Source of the DNA: Cyrtodaria siliqua
Lineage: Eukaryota; Mollusca; Bivalvia; Adapedonta; Hiatellidae
Reading direction: 5' to 3'
Length of the DNA: 64,000 bases
NCBI GenBank assembly: GCA_037043455.1
Contig: JAWPHD010000280.1
Span: 62,001-126,000, forward strand
Program-made: the position numbers and the translations under genes
Notes under the pieces: generated by a model
Databases searched by the model: none
Told to the model about the DNA's origin: nothing
Seen by the model: only the letters and a program-made list of their open reading frames with translations
In this document: one piece after another, positions 1 through 11,392 of the stretch
Layout of the letters: each line of letters begins with the position of its first letter
How positions within the stretch are numbered: the stretch's first letter is position 1

Positions 1-260
1 TACTTTACAATGATGTCCAGATACTCTTGCATACTTTACAATGATATCCAGCTACTATTGCTTACTTTACAATGATATCCAGTTACTCTTGCTTACTTTA
101 CAATGATATCCAGCTACTATTGCTTACTTTACAATGATGTCCAGATACTCTTGCATACTTTACAATGATATCCAGCTACTATTGCTTACTGTACAATGAT
201 ATCCATCTACTCTTCCTTACTTGATAATGATATCCAGTTACTCTTGCTTACTTTTTTTTA
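1..260. repeat. 31-bp tandem repeat, about 8 copies
   Basis: Units start with TACTTTACAATGATATCCAG and recur every 31 bases from base 1. They decay near base 250, where a poly-T interruption occurs. The array touches the window edge and probably extends to the left. Units alternate between ATGTCC and ATATCC forms and between CTATTGCT and CTCTTGCT ends. No coding meaning is seen. Confidence 0.9.
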
Positions 261-483
261 CAATGAGATCCAACAACAACATGCTTCGATTCGGAAGAAC
301 AGGAAAATATCGATTGTTGATTATTGGTCAGAATGCCTTTCTGCAACACCACAGTTAAGGTGTTTAAACTGCGTAACTAATCTTACCAGCGTATGAAAAC
401 AGTACATACGTTGGCATTTGCCTTAAATTTAAAACAATTATGTCAGTTACTAATATAGGATTGGTTATGGCGCTGTATGGACT

Positions 484-545
484 CTGTGTGTGTGGTTGGG
501 GGTTGGGAGGGTGGTGGGGGTGGGGCGTGGGGTGGAGGGAATTAG
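484..545 (+). other. G-rich tract with G-quadruplex potential
   Basis: The plus strand carries many runs of three or more G separated by one to four bases (GGGGG, GGG, GGG, GGGGG, GGGG, GGGG). This meets the usual G-quadruplex pattern. A weaker GT/GG-rich stretch lies at 17345-17375 in a related repeat context, so the tract may belong to a repeat and not to a promoter. Confidence 0.55.
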
Positions 546-574
546 TTGTTTTAGCACTTATGACAAATACCCTG

Positions 575-1115
575 TGCCCTGCACTGAGGAAAATGGCAGT
601 CGCACATATAAATTACTGAAAGTTTCCCAAGTTGTACCCATGTACATGTAGAAGGGCCCCTTTACGCAGGAGGACAAAACCCTTTTATATATTCTGCGCC
701 TCAAGTCCCTAAATGAACATTCCAAATTAGAATCAAATGCCTTCACCTTTGAACAAGATATCCGAGACATTGTTGCAGCACCCTTGGGTCATAAAATAAA
801 ATTTAACAAGAGGCCCAAGAGGGTCTGTGGACGCTCTACTGGCTTAAACGGATCTTATATCAAGATTGTCGTCATAAAATTCCTATCGTTAAAACGTTGC
901 AAAAAACACAAAACAACAACAACAACACCCACAACAGAAACTTAACCCATGCTAACAATTTAAACAAGAGGTATGGTTATTTAGGGACTCGAGGATAAAC
1001 AATTGTATCAAATAGGTTTTGACCACATGTAGATTGAGAGGCCTCTTTATGTAGGCGGTCAAACCCCAGTTTATATAATTGTTGTGCCTCGAGTCCCTAA
1101 ATAACCATACTAGAT
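575..1115. repeat. Dispersed repeat with GGGCCCCTTTACGCAGGAGG motif
   Basis: Two related stretches (about 580-760 and 1010-1115) share a CCCATGTA...GGCCCCTTTACGCAGGAGG core followed by a TTTTATAT..TTGTGCCTCGAGTCCCTAAATGACCAT-like block. The same block recurs at 17405-17560 and 17790-17880. Short open frames here are by-products of the repeat. Confidence 0.6.
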
Positions 1116-3341
1116 TATAACTGGGTTTGTTTTTAGTAAAAACAGATGTCTCCCCTACAGGAGAAAGGGCCATAAATCAGCCAAAAATCATTCAACTGGA
1201 ACATGACTAAGATATGTGCAACTATTGGTAATGGTCATCCCTCCCAAGTTTCATTGAAATCCAAGCAGGGAATCAGAAGTAGTCGGGACAAAGCTTATGT
1301 ATTAAAACCTTTAAAGCGCCATAACTTCACCAACAATCATTCAACTGGAACAACATAATGATGTACGCACCTAAGCTTCGCTGAAAGCCGAATGGTGGTT
1401 GAGGCCGAGAACTAGTCCGGACAAAAATCGTGTATTAAATAGAGAACCTTACATGAGTACTCACTCATTAGTGAATTTATTAAACGAGTTGGCAAAATGA
1501 TATAATGCGAGGTCTTGCCGAGCTTTATATCATTTTTGCTAACGAGATTAATAAATTCAATAATGAATGAGAAGGAATGTGATTATATTTATCACATAAC
1601 TCACATATTGACTTTTACTGCATTTTGCCTGTCGCTTTAACATGCGAAACCGACATAAACCGTGGGAATTGACATCCCATACTAGGCTTATTTGCATACT
1701 TATAGAACTAGTGGTATATCGAAAATATAGAATGGTGTTATTCAACTCCCACACCGTAAGTTATGTGATAAAACATTTTAAAGAGCCATAACTCCACCAA
1801 ATTTCATTCAACCGGAACACGACAACGACATGTGCAACTAGGCTTGGTACTGATCATTCCTGCTTTCACTGAAATCAAGCCAGAGGTTCGGGAAAATTAT
1901 TCCGGATAAAGTTGGTGTATAAGGGTCCATATCTCTGCCAAAAATCATTAAATCGGAAAATGGCAAAGACATGCGCAACTAGGCTTGGTACTGATCATTC
2001 TTGCCAAGTTTCGTTGAAATCCAGCCAGGGGTTCAGGAGAACTAGTCTGTACAAAGTTAGTGTATTAAAAAAAGGGCCATAACTCCTCCACAAATCATTC
2101 AACCGGAACACAGCGACGATATGCACAACTATGGCGTGATACTGATCATCCTTGCAACATTTCTCTGAAATCCGTCCAGGAGTTCAGAAAAGACTAGTCT
2201 GGACAATGTTTGTGTATTAAAACTTTTAAAGGGCCATATTTTTAGCCAAAAATCATTCAACAGGAACACGGCGACAATATGCACAACTAGGCTTAATACT
2301 GATCACCCTTGCCAAGTTTTATTGAAATCCGACCAGGGGTTCAGGAGAACAAGTCCGGACAAAGTTTGGATAGTAAAACCTTTAAAGGCCCATAACTCCG
2401 CCAAAAATATTTAAACCGGAACGCGGTGGTGATATGCACAAACTAGGCTTGGTACTGATCATCTCTGCAAGGTTTCGCTGAAATCCGCTTTGGGGTTCAG
2501 GAGAACTAGTGCGGACACAGTTTTTGTAGTAAAACGTTTATAGGGCCATAACTCCACCAAACATCATTCAACTGGAACATGGGGACGATATGCTCAACTA
2601 GTCGTTATACTGATCATCAGTGCCAAGAAATCTGGCCAGGGGTTCAGCAGAACTAGTCCATACAAAATGTGTGTAAAAACCTTTAAAGGGCCATAACTCA
2701 ATCAACTAGAACAAGGTGAAGATATGCATAACTAGGCTTGGTACTGATCATCCGTGCAAAATGTTGCTGAAATACGGGAAACTGAAGGCCCTATCATAAT
2801 AATCTGGTAAAGTTGGCTAGAGTGTTGACATCAAAAAGTTAACACATTTTTCAATAATTAAAGCGCCATAACTTCCGTGTTACTGATCCGATCTGGCTGG
2901 CTTTCGAACTTGACCGAGGTTTCGTCAATATCAACAATCTGGCACAGTTTGGTAATTGTCGGATGCAAAATGGATGCGCTAGGGTGTTGACAAGACAAAA
3001 TATAGCAACTATCGTTAATTCAAGGGCAATAACACTGGTGTTAGAGATCCGATCTGGCTGGTTTTCAAATTATTCCGAGCTTTCACTGATATTAATAATC
3101 TGGTAAAGTTTGGTAAAGATCGGATAAAAAAATGGAGGCGCTAGTGTTGACAAGACAAAATAAAGCAATTTTCGTTAATTCAAGGGCAATAACTCCGGTG
3201 TTACTAGCCTGATCTGGCTGGTTTTCAAATTCATCCGAGCTTTCATTGATATTAATAATCTGGTAACGTTTGGTAAAGTGAAGGTACTAGAGTGTTGACA
3301 TCAAAAAGTTAACGGACGACGGACAAAAGATCATGGCAAAA
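807..3341 (+). repeat. Long element of degenerate ~155-bp tandem units, copy 1
   Basis: It starts with AACAAGAGGCCCAAGAGGGT and continues as diverged units of about 155 bp. The units carry GGGCCATAACTCC, a CATTCAACCGGAACACG block, CAACTAGGCTTGGTACTGAT and GGTTCAGGAGAACTAGTC. From about 2850 a second unit type appears, marked by TTACTGGTCCGATCTGGCTGG and TTTCATTGATATTAACAATC. It ends at an ACGGACGACGGACAAA motif near 3310. The same start, units and end recur at 7352-9606, so this is one mobile family with conserved borders. No protein is encoded. Confidence 0.7.
1458..1574. repeat. Imperfect palindrome (MITE-like hairpin)
   Basis: The left arm (CTCATTAGTGAATTTATTAA, then GCAAAATGATATA) is mirrored by the right arm (TATATCATTTTTGC, then TTAATAAATTCAATAATGAATGAG). 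The arms are about 50 bp, with a short centre near GCGAGGTCTTGCC. It sits inside the degenerate-unit element and is probably an insertion. No clear target duplication was found. Confidence 0.65.
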
Positions 3342-4082
3342 GTACGGTGTCCTGTTAGGGCCATGTAACCATCGCATCTTACCATCGACCATCGACCTAG
3401 GTCGATGGTCGATGGTAAGATGCGATGGTAAGGTTCGACGGTAAGATGCGATGGTCGATGGTAAGATGCGATGGTAAGATACGATGGTCGATTGTAAGAT
3501 GCGATGGTCGATGGTAAGATGCGATGGACCATTGACCATCGTATCTTATCATCGACCATCGTATCTTACCATCGCATGTTACCATCGACCATCGCATCTT
3601 ACCATCGACCATCGCATCTTAACATCACATCTTACCATCGACCATCGTCTTACCATCGATCATCGAATCTTACCATCGACCATCGTCTTACCATCGACCA
3701 TCGCATCTTACCATCGACCATCGACTTATCAATTATCATGCTGATCAAAACCTCACGATTACCGTAGAAAAATGTCTAGGTCGATGGTCGATGGTAAGAT
3801 GCGATGGTCGATGGTAAGATGCGATGGTAAGATATGATGGTCGATGGTAAGATGCGATGGTCGATGGTAAGATACGATGGTAAGATGCGATGGTCTATGG
3901 TAAGATGCGATGGTCGATGGTCCATCGCATCTTACCATCGACCATCGCATCTTACCATCGACCATCGCATCTTACCATCGCATCTTACCTTCGACCATCG
4001 ACATCTTACCTTCGACCATCGACCTAGGTCGATGGTCGATGGTAAGATGCGATGATAAGATGGCCCTAACAGGACACCGTAC
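3342..4082. mobile_element. Foldback element: 23-bp perfect inverted ends around a 20-bp satellite
   Basis: Positions 3342-3364 and 4060-4082 are a perfect 23-bp inverted pair beginning GTACGGTGTCCTGTTAGGGC. Between them lie tandem copies of a ~20-bp unit (ACCATCGACCATCGCATCTT and variants). The unit switches strand several times, making nested hairpins. The TA just inside each outer G/C end could be a TA target duplication, as in Tc1/mariner-type MITEs; that is inference. Several open frames here, rich in repeated His, Arg and Pro, are only translated repeat. Confidence 0.8.
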
Positions 4083-4204
4083 ATAAGCCTTACTGGCCTT
4101 TATAACTAAAAGAAATAATAAAAAACGTAAGCCCCAATGAGATTTGAACCAACGACCCCAGGTTCCCAACATAGCATATTGCATATCTAAAAATAAAGGT
4201 CATA

Positions 4205-4345
4205 CGTCTGGAGCGCTGTGGTCTAGTGGTAGAGCATTGGACCCATGATCGAAATGTTGAGGGTTCGATACCTGCCATGACCATATGTGTTGTGTCCCTG
4301 AGCAAGACACTTTGTCCGCATTTGTTTAGTACTGGTTATACACAG
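4205..4345 (+). mobile_element. tRNA-derived SINE, single copy
   Basis: A tRNA-like head has an A box (TGGTCTAGTGGTAGAGC) and a B box (GGGTTCGATACCTG). It is followed by GTGTCCCTGAGCAAGACACT, a conserved SINE body motif also seen in the copies at 12.5 kb and 42.8 kb. The anticodon arm cannot be folded well, so a functional tRNA gene is unlikely. Confidence 0.7.
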
Positions 4346-4385
4346 GAAGACATAGAGAGTGATAGCTTTCGTTATAATCGATGTA

Positions 4386-4705
4386 AAATAAATAGAGAAT
4401 ATTATGTCAGTGACTTTTACTATCAAGTTTATTAGGCGCGGCTTAGAAAACGAAGAATGGCGAGGCTATATGAACGGAACGCTCAATTAACATAAACTCA
4501 ATTAATTGAACCTCTCTTTAATTGAATTGAACCTCTCTTCAATTGAATTAGACCTCTCTTCAAATAATTGAAGAGAGGTTCAATTAATTGATTTTATGTT
4601 AATTTGGCGTTCCATAAGGCTCTGCCGAGTCATTCATCGTTTTCGTGCCGAGCCTAATAAACTTGATAGTAAAAGGCACTGACATAATATTCTATTTATC
4701 ATGTA
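4386..4705. mobile_element. Foldback MITE with ~150-bp arms
   Basis: The left arm (AATATTATGTCAGTGACTTT, CAAGTTTATTAGGCGCGGCT) is mirrored by the right arm (AGCCTAATAAACTTGATAGT, CACTGACATAATATTCTATT). The centre repeats CTCTCTTCAATTGAATT several times before folding back. No coding capacity. Exact ends are uncertain. Confidence 0.75.
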
Positions 4706-4959
4706 GATTATCCGCATTTTCTGTATGTATTTCGCAGAATGTTACGCTTATCGAGGACGCCGCCATGTTGTTGATTTTCGTTTGTTTTATGACGTCAGAT
4801 AACGTTACGTACATGATGTCAGATAACGTTAGGTACAATAAACGCCGAGGGATTCCGCATTGATTTGCTTTATTGGTCAGTGCCTAATAAAGCAAAATGT
4901 ATTAGGTCACCCCTTTATAAGGCAGAAAAGTGCATATCTGCATGATAAATAAGTTTAAA

Positions 4960-5330
4960 CTAAGTATGTGTTACTGGTCCGATCCGGCAGGTTTTCGAAC
5001 TTGTCTTAGCTTTCAATGATAAAAAGACGCTGACAAAGTTTGCTAAAGATCAACAAATAAATGAAGGCAGAAAATGTCATTTTGGCTGGTTTTCGAACTT
5101 GTCCGAACTTGTCCGAGCTTTCATTAATATTAACAAGCATTGCGAGTTTGATAAAGATCAAATAATAAATGACGGTGCTAGAGAGTTCACAAGCCAAAAA
5201 AATGGCATTTTCAGCAAAACAAGGGCCACGATTCTTGGCAATAATGAAGTCCCTATCGTGTTCACAAGGCAATTTAAGGTAACGGACGTCGGACGACGAC
5301 GGACAACTCGCCATCCGGACTTCGGTCACT
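4960..5330 (+). repeat. 3' fragment of the degenerate-unit element
   Basis: It contains second-type units (GTTACTGGTCCGATCC, GGTTTTCGAACTTGTCC, TTTCATTAATATTAACAA) and ends in AACGGACGTCGGACGACGAC, the family's 3' border. It may be the displaced end of the element at 807-3341 after the foldback elements inserted, or a separate truncated copy. Confidence 0.6.
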
Positions 5331-5334
5331 AGAG

Positions 5335-5763
5335 CTAATAAAACACAATATTTTCACTTCAACTCACTCATAATAAACAGCCAGCGTTTATTTCACATTT
5401 CGGCGTTTATGCGGTTTTGAACGCTGGTAGTGAATGGCAAATTCCATGCGGTTTTGAACATGGTAAAATTCATGAAAAAGATAAATATCGTCATTGTAAT
5501 TTTCTGACCGCGGAATAGCCATTTTGTATTGAGGTACACCGGATGTGTGCGCAGTTCGATCCACTTGCTGGAAAGTGATGTTTATTCGAAATAAGACAAT
5601 TTCTCTCAACAGAACGTATTAAGTGAATGTAAAAAGTCCATCTTATTGTTTTAGAAGAACATGTAGTTTACAAGCATTACTAAAGTATATTGTGCGTTTG
5701 ATATCTACTAACGAGCACGTGAAATAAATTCATGATACCTTTGTTTATACTGGTTATGATATT
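5335..5763. other. No feature recognised downstream of the B-box/NHL gene
   Basis: AT-rich sequence with no convincing open frame or repeat. It is presumably the 3' untranslated region and flank of the minus-strand gene. The minus strand carries an AATAAA at about 5581-5586, a possible but distant polyadenylation signal. Confidence 0.3.
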
Positions 5764-7108
5764 TCAATCGAGTTTGAAAACTTTGAATGTGTTGCATGCT
5801 TCGAATGTCACCAACAACACGGACTTCTTCGCATCAAAACACACAAACAAAGGAGAATTCAGGCCATCTGATTGTTTCAGTAGAACCTGTAGTTTACTGC
5901 CAGCCATACATGCCTGGAGTACATTGTGGGAGCCATTTCCACAAACGAACAGGTGACCCACGTCATCCAGACACACACCATAGGCGTAGTCCATCTCCTT
6001 CTCGGCCTGTGTAGATATGACATTACCCCGCCTGTCTAGGACGACTAATCCTTTGACCGCGTCTGCCACATAGATATGTTGCGTTTCTGAACTAAATGCT
6101 AAATGACAAGGATCGGATAATATAGAATCACCAGACTTGTCTTTATCAATGGTACGTAGAAGCATACCCGATGGGTCATATACACAGAGTTTTGAATCAT
6201 GATGATGGGTCACAAATAGCTCATTTTCTATACATATTATGCCGTAACACCAACATTCTACCGTAAACGATCTAACAGGCTTCAGGCCATTTACGTAAGA
6301 TACAAATTGAACCTTCGTTTCATTTGTAATGGTCACTGCAATCTCATTGTTACCAATGCAACATACACCCCACGGTGCGCTATTAAATGTAAGTGAATTA
6401 ATCACGTTAAAGGAAGAGTCCATACGTTTTATTTTTGTGTTGTTACAATCAGTAAGTATCCACGTGCCGTCCGGAAGTTGACAACAACACTCTATACAAC
6501 ACGGGATGCTATCACCGGGCACTTTAACGTCATAATCACCGTAATGTGAAGCTGTGTAAACGTCTGGTGTGGTTCGCAGCGTTCCCAGTGTGGATATGTC
6601 TGAGAGACATTTCTCAATTCTCAAATCTTCGTAAAACTTGATGAGTTCTACCTTAATGCCATGTTTGCGTATCTCGTCGCACTGTTGTTCACAACCAGTA
6701 CTAACATTTTTAGCCATCTTCACGTTAACGAACAGTTGCGAATCGTTCACTTTCTCAGAATGGGCAACTTTTACTTGTATTTTTTCCAAGGCCGCCAATG
6801 CGCTATCACATGCTTCAATATCAACGTCGAGTTTGTCAACTATTTCTTTACTTTTATTGAGTGTATCTGTTTTGGCTTGATTTTCTATTTCATCCAATCT
6901 TTCATCTATCTTTATTCTTGTTGCTTTTATTTTTGCAAAGGCATTATCCGTTTCAGATTCGATTCGTTTCTTGGTTTCAAGCTTGCCGTTTTTCAAATCT
7001 GCAATGTTTTGGTAAACTCGTGATGTGTAGCCTTGACTTTCTTTATATCCTTTGCTATTGGCGAAGTCTGTAACTATTTCCGGAATAAAAAATAGCTCTG
7101 TACATGAC
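5764..7108 (-). CDS. RING-less B-box/coiled-coil/NHL-like (TRIM-family) protein, exon 2 of 2
   Basis: This exon encodes residues 113-560 and the stop. It begins after a TTACAG acceptor; the split Arg codon joins exon 1 (18803-19140) in frame, completing the second B-box with Ser-Cys-Thr-Glu-Leu. Residues ~142-232 are rich in Lys/Glu heptads and predict a coiled coil. Residues ~300-560 hold repeating beta-propeller-like blades of the NHL/TRIM2-3-71 type, with Gly-x-Trp-Ile-Leu-Thr-Asp, Ile-Tyr-Val-Ala-Asp and Leu-Phe-Val-Cys-Gly motifs. Such proteins bind partners or RNA through the propeller; ubiquitin-ligase activity needs a RING, which is absent here. Family assignment is solid. Substrate and role are unknown. 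The reading frame is intact, so the gene may be active. Confidence 0.88.
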
Positions 7109-7351
7109 CTGTAATAGCAATAGAAAAACAACGTGATCGATAGTAAATCAGTGAAGCCTTCATTTGCATATGTATTATACCAATGTTTAAGAATATTAAA
7201 GCTTCATGATCGCAAGTTATATTCAGATGGCAACGTTTACTGTTTGTTTCTTTATATAGTATATAATATCTGTAAACATCTTAAGAAAAATACCGTCAAC
7301 TTTTATGACCTAGATATACAATGCCAAGTTTCAAGGATAATAAATCATTAA

Positions 7352-9606
7352 CAAGAGTCCCAAAAGAGCCTGTGGACGCTCTATTGGTTAAATATAAAGT
7401 TTGTATATAAGGGGCCATAACTCTGTCAAAAATCATTCAACCGGACATGACGATGACATGTGCAACAAGGTTTGCTACTGATTATCCCTGCCATGTTTTG
7501 CTGAAATCTGACCAGAGGTTCAGGAGAGATAGTCTGTACAAAGTTAGTATATTAAAACCTTTAAAGGGCCATAACTCTGCAACAATTCATTCAACTGGAA
7601 CACGGCGATGATATGCGCAACTACGCTTGGTACTAATCAACCCCGTTTAGATCCGTTTAAATCCGGCCAGGGGATCAGGAAAACTAGTCGGGACATATTT
7701 CGTGTATTGAAAGCCTTAAAAGGGCCATAATGCTGCCAAACTATCATTCAACCGGAACACGGTGATGACATGCCTAACTAGGCTTGGTACTCGTCATCCC
7801 CGCCAAGATTCGTTGAAATCTGGCCAGGAATTCAGAAGCGACTAGTTTTGACAGTGTTTGGGTATTAAAACCTTTAAAAGGCCATAACTCCACCAAAAAT
7901 CATTCGACCGGAACATGGCAGTTACATGCACAACTAGGCTTGATACTGATCTTCCTTGCCTTGTTTCACTGAAATCCGGCCAGAGGTTCAGGAGAACTAG
8001 TCCAGACAAGGTTTGTGTATTAAAACCTTTAAAGAGCCATAACATCCCCGCCAAGATTCGTTGAAATCTGGCCAGGAATTCAGAAGCGACTAGTTTGGAC
8101 AAAGTGCGTGTATTAAAACCTTTAACGGGCCATAACTCCGCCAAAAATAGTTCAACTGTAACACGGTGATGATATGCACAACTAGGCTTGGTGCCAGTCA
8201 TCCCTGAAAGTTTTGTTGAAATCCAGCCAGGTGTTCAAGACAATCTTTTTGTATTAAACATTTAAAGGGCCATAACTCCACAAAAAATCATTCAACCAGA
8301 ACACAGCGACGATATGCACAATTAGACATAGTACTGATTATCCCTAAAGAAAATCGTTGACATCCGGCCAGGAGGTCAGGAGAACTAGTCCAGACAAGGT
8401 TTGTGTATTAAAACCTTTAAAGAGCCATAACTCCTCCAAAAAACATTCAACCAGAACACAGCGACGATATGCACAACCGTTAAAAGGTCATAACTCCGCC
8501 CAAAATCTTTCAGCTGCAACACGGTAATGAGATGCACAATTAGGATAGGTACCAATCATCCCTGAAACTTTTAAAGTAAAGTAAAGATCTAATGAAAAAT
8601 GAAGGCCATATCGTCCTAATGAGGCAAAATACAGCATTTTTAACTAAATCAAAGACCCATAACTCTGATGTTACTGGTCCGATCTGCCTGTTTTTCAGGT
8701 TCTTCTGAGCTTACATTGATATCAACAATCTGGTAACGTTAGAAAATGATCCGATGAAAAGGGAAGGCCCTATCGCGTTAACGAGGTACAATATAGCAAT
8801 CCTAACTAAATCAAGGACTATAACTCTGGTGTTACTGGTCCGAATTGGTTGGTTTTCAAACTCACCCTATCATATTAACGAGGCCAAATTATAGCATATT
8901 TCATAAAATCAAAGGCCACAACTCCGGTGCAAATGTCCGATCTGGCTGGTTTTCGAACTCGTCCGAGATTTCATTGATATCAACAATATGGTAAAGTTTG
9001 AAAAAGATCGGAATAAAAATGAAGGCCCTATCGCGTTAACGAGGCAAAATATAGCAATTTTAACTAAAGGGCAACTCCGGCGTAACTAGTCCGAACTAGC
9101 TGGTTTACGAACTCGTCTGAACTTTCATTGATATCAACAATCTGGTAAAGTTTGAAAAATATAGGATACAAACGAAGGTCCTATCGTGATAACGAGGCCA
9201 AATTTTAGCATATTTCAGAAAATAAAGGGCCATAACTCCAGTCTAAATAGTCCGATCTGGCTGGTTTTCAACAATCTGGTAAAGTTTGAAAAAGATCGGA
9301 TAACAAATGAAGGTCCTATCGTGTTAATGAGGTCAAATTATAGCATATTTCAGAAAATGAAGGGCCATAACTCCGGTATAAATGGTTCGATCTGGCTGGT
9401 TTTCAAACTCGTCCCGAGCTTTCATTGATATCAACAATCAGATAAAGATTGAAAATGATTGGTTGAAAAATGAAGGCCTTATCGCGTTAACCAAGCAAAT
9501 ATTGCAATTTTAACTAAATCAATGGCCATACCCGGTGTTACTGGTCCGAACTGGATGGTTTTCGAACGACGGACGGACGACGGACAAATCGCCATCCCAA
9601 AAAAAA
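7352..9606 (+). repeat. Long element of degenerate ~155-bp tandem units, copy 2
   Basis: It begins AACAAGAGTCCCAAAAGAGC, like copy 1 at 807. First-type units (GGGCCATAACTCC, CAACTAGGCTTGGTACT, GGTTCAGGAGAACTAGTC) run to about 8570. Second-type units (GTTACTGGTCCGA, TGATATCAACAATCTGGTAA, GAAGGCCCTATCGCGTTAAC) run to the 3' border GACGGACGACGGACAAATCG near 9590. It lies in the B-box/NHL intron. No protein is encoded. Confidence 0.75.
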
Positions 9607-11262
9607 TTAAAATGTAGGTCACCGTCCTTTTGATCTTGATTTAAATGTCGGTCGAATTGGCACAAATTAAGATTATATACATTTTAACAAGAACATATAT
9701 GTGCATCAGTAAGTCCCTTTGCCCTACATGCAACCGCTTTTAAATTGAGGTCACCCTGACCGTGACTGAAACGTCGGTCAGTCTGGCAAAGATTCAGATG
9801 TCTACTTTCAAGGAAGTATATCGCTTAGTGGATGCGCCTTACCTTCAAATGTGAAACTGAGGTCAGCAGTGACCTTTTTGTCAAAGAATAAAGAATCTCA
9901 CCTTGATTAATCAAAGGGACACACGGAAATATTTAAGGATTATCAAGCATATAAATAAACAAAAGGTAATAACAATTTTGGAAAAAAATCTTTATTTTAC
10001 CATACGTTTAAATAACACAACATACCATAATTTTATTCAGCATTAAATCATTACAATAATGAATAATACAAATATTTTCTCCCATTCATAGTGACGTAAT
10101 GCAAATAAATGTAATTATTAAATGTGAATTTCAATTATTTTCAAGAAGGAATACAAATATTACATATTTTCTGACATGTTTCGTTCATAAATGCTCATAC
10201 CCCGGCAAATGTCATTATAAAAAGTGTTATATAATTAATGCGTTACTTATTTACATTGCGCGTTTCAGAGGCATAATATAGGTATTTGCTTAACTGTTCG
10301 AGTAAGTGTTTAGATTGCTTCGACATGGTAGTATCAAATGTAGTAAGTGTTGGCCATCCACAGAAAAATCTTGGTAAATACTTTGTTCTCAATTCAGAAT
10401 AATACGGACACCCACGCAAATAAATGATACTCACTCTCTATAACTCTCATATTACAATATACACACAATCTCTCGTTCAACTAGTATATATCCCCGTCTC
10501 AATAGCTAATGTATGTGCAGAAATTCTATTTCGTTAAGGCAATACAAAAGTTAGGTGTCTCCATAATATTTAGATAATTTTCTTAATCAAAGTTGAATTT
10601 AAATCTGTTATATGATAAGAATGTTTAACTTATTTATCTTGCCAATCCAATATTGCTTAAATGGATCAAATATTCTAAGTTTGCTTTGCTCGTATGGGAT
10701 ATCGATCAAAAGTTGGTTGTGCCATCGGAGAACCCAAGGTTTTCCAATTCATTTTCTATATACCACGCCCAGCTCATTCGATTGTCTTTATATTCGCAAT
10801 CTTCTTTTAGCATCCAGTACATTTTGAAAGTTACAGAATTGCGTTTGGTAAGAATTTTAACCAAGTATTTAAGCATTTTTGTTTTGTTTTCTATGTATAC
10901 TTAAAGGATAGCACCCAACCTCATAAATATAATTATAGTACTGGTGCGATGTAATGAAAAAATAAATACTAAGCCTATAACTATTTAATATTTTTAATAA
11001 TAATTTGAAAATGTAGAAAAACTAACGGTGTGGCGCGAGTTTAAAAAACAAAATCAAGATTGTCGTGTGTTCTTTTTTAGTCATATTTAATACCACCCGC
11101 GATCCACGCTATACATGTCTATACATGTCACATACAATTAGTATTGTTGTAACATCTCCGGAAAATGATTATTTACATTAAAGATTGCCATAAAATTGTC
11201 GTTGGTAAATATTTATTTTAGTTTCCTCTCAGTTAGCTAGCATGAAGTAGTTATAAAGCATG
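9607..11262. other. Intron DNA without recognisable gene
   Basis: Part of the large intron of the minus-strand gene. At 9615-9930 there are two loosely similar blocks with AGGTCACC..GACC and GTCGGTC motifs, perhaps an old repeat. The rest is AT-rich, with small open frames that show no family features. Confidence 0.4.
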
Positions 11263-11270
11263 AATATTAT

Positions 11271-11392
11271 GGTATCAGGTCGTTTCGGCACCAAACCGTT
11301 TCGGCACCTAGACGTTTCGGCCCCTAGACGTTTCGGCACCAAACCGGTTCGGCACCTATTTAATTTTTACCCTAGACGTTTCGGCACCCGTT
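11271..11392 (+). repeat. Left inverted end of the MULE
   Basis: It starts GGTATCAGGTCGTTTCGGCA and repeats the CGTTTCGGCACC motif with spacers CAAAC, TAGA and CCTAGA. It is the reverse complement of 15665-15769. Confidence 0.9.

Noticed and set aside
558..770. 70-codon minus-strand frame
   Set aside because: Lies wholly in a dispersed repeat that recurs at 17.4 kb with different frame structure.
3287..4055. Several open frames with repeated Ser-Tyr-His-Arg-Pro and Thr-Ile-Asp-His-Arg on both strands
   Set aside because: They are the six-frame translation of the 20-bp satellite inside the foldback element, with no start context, domain or codon signal.
4211..4285. Candidate tRNA gene with A and B boxes
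   Set aside because: Followed by a SINE body motif, and the stems do not pair well.
6638..7073. Plus-strand frames of 70-120 codons rich in Phe/Leu/Cys
   Set aside because: They are antisense shadows of the coiled-coil part of the minus-strand B-box/NHL gene.
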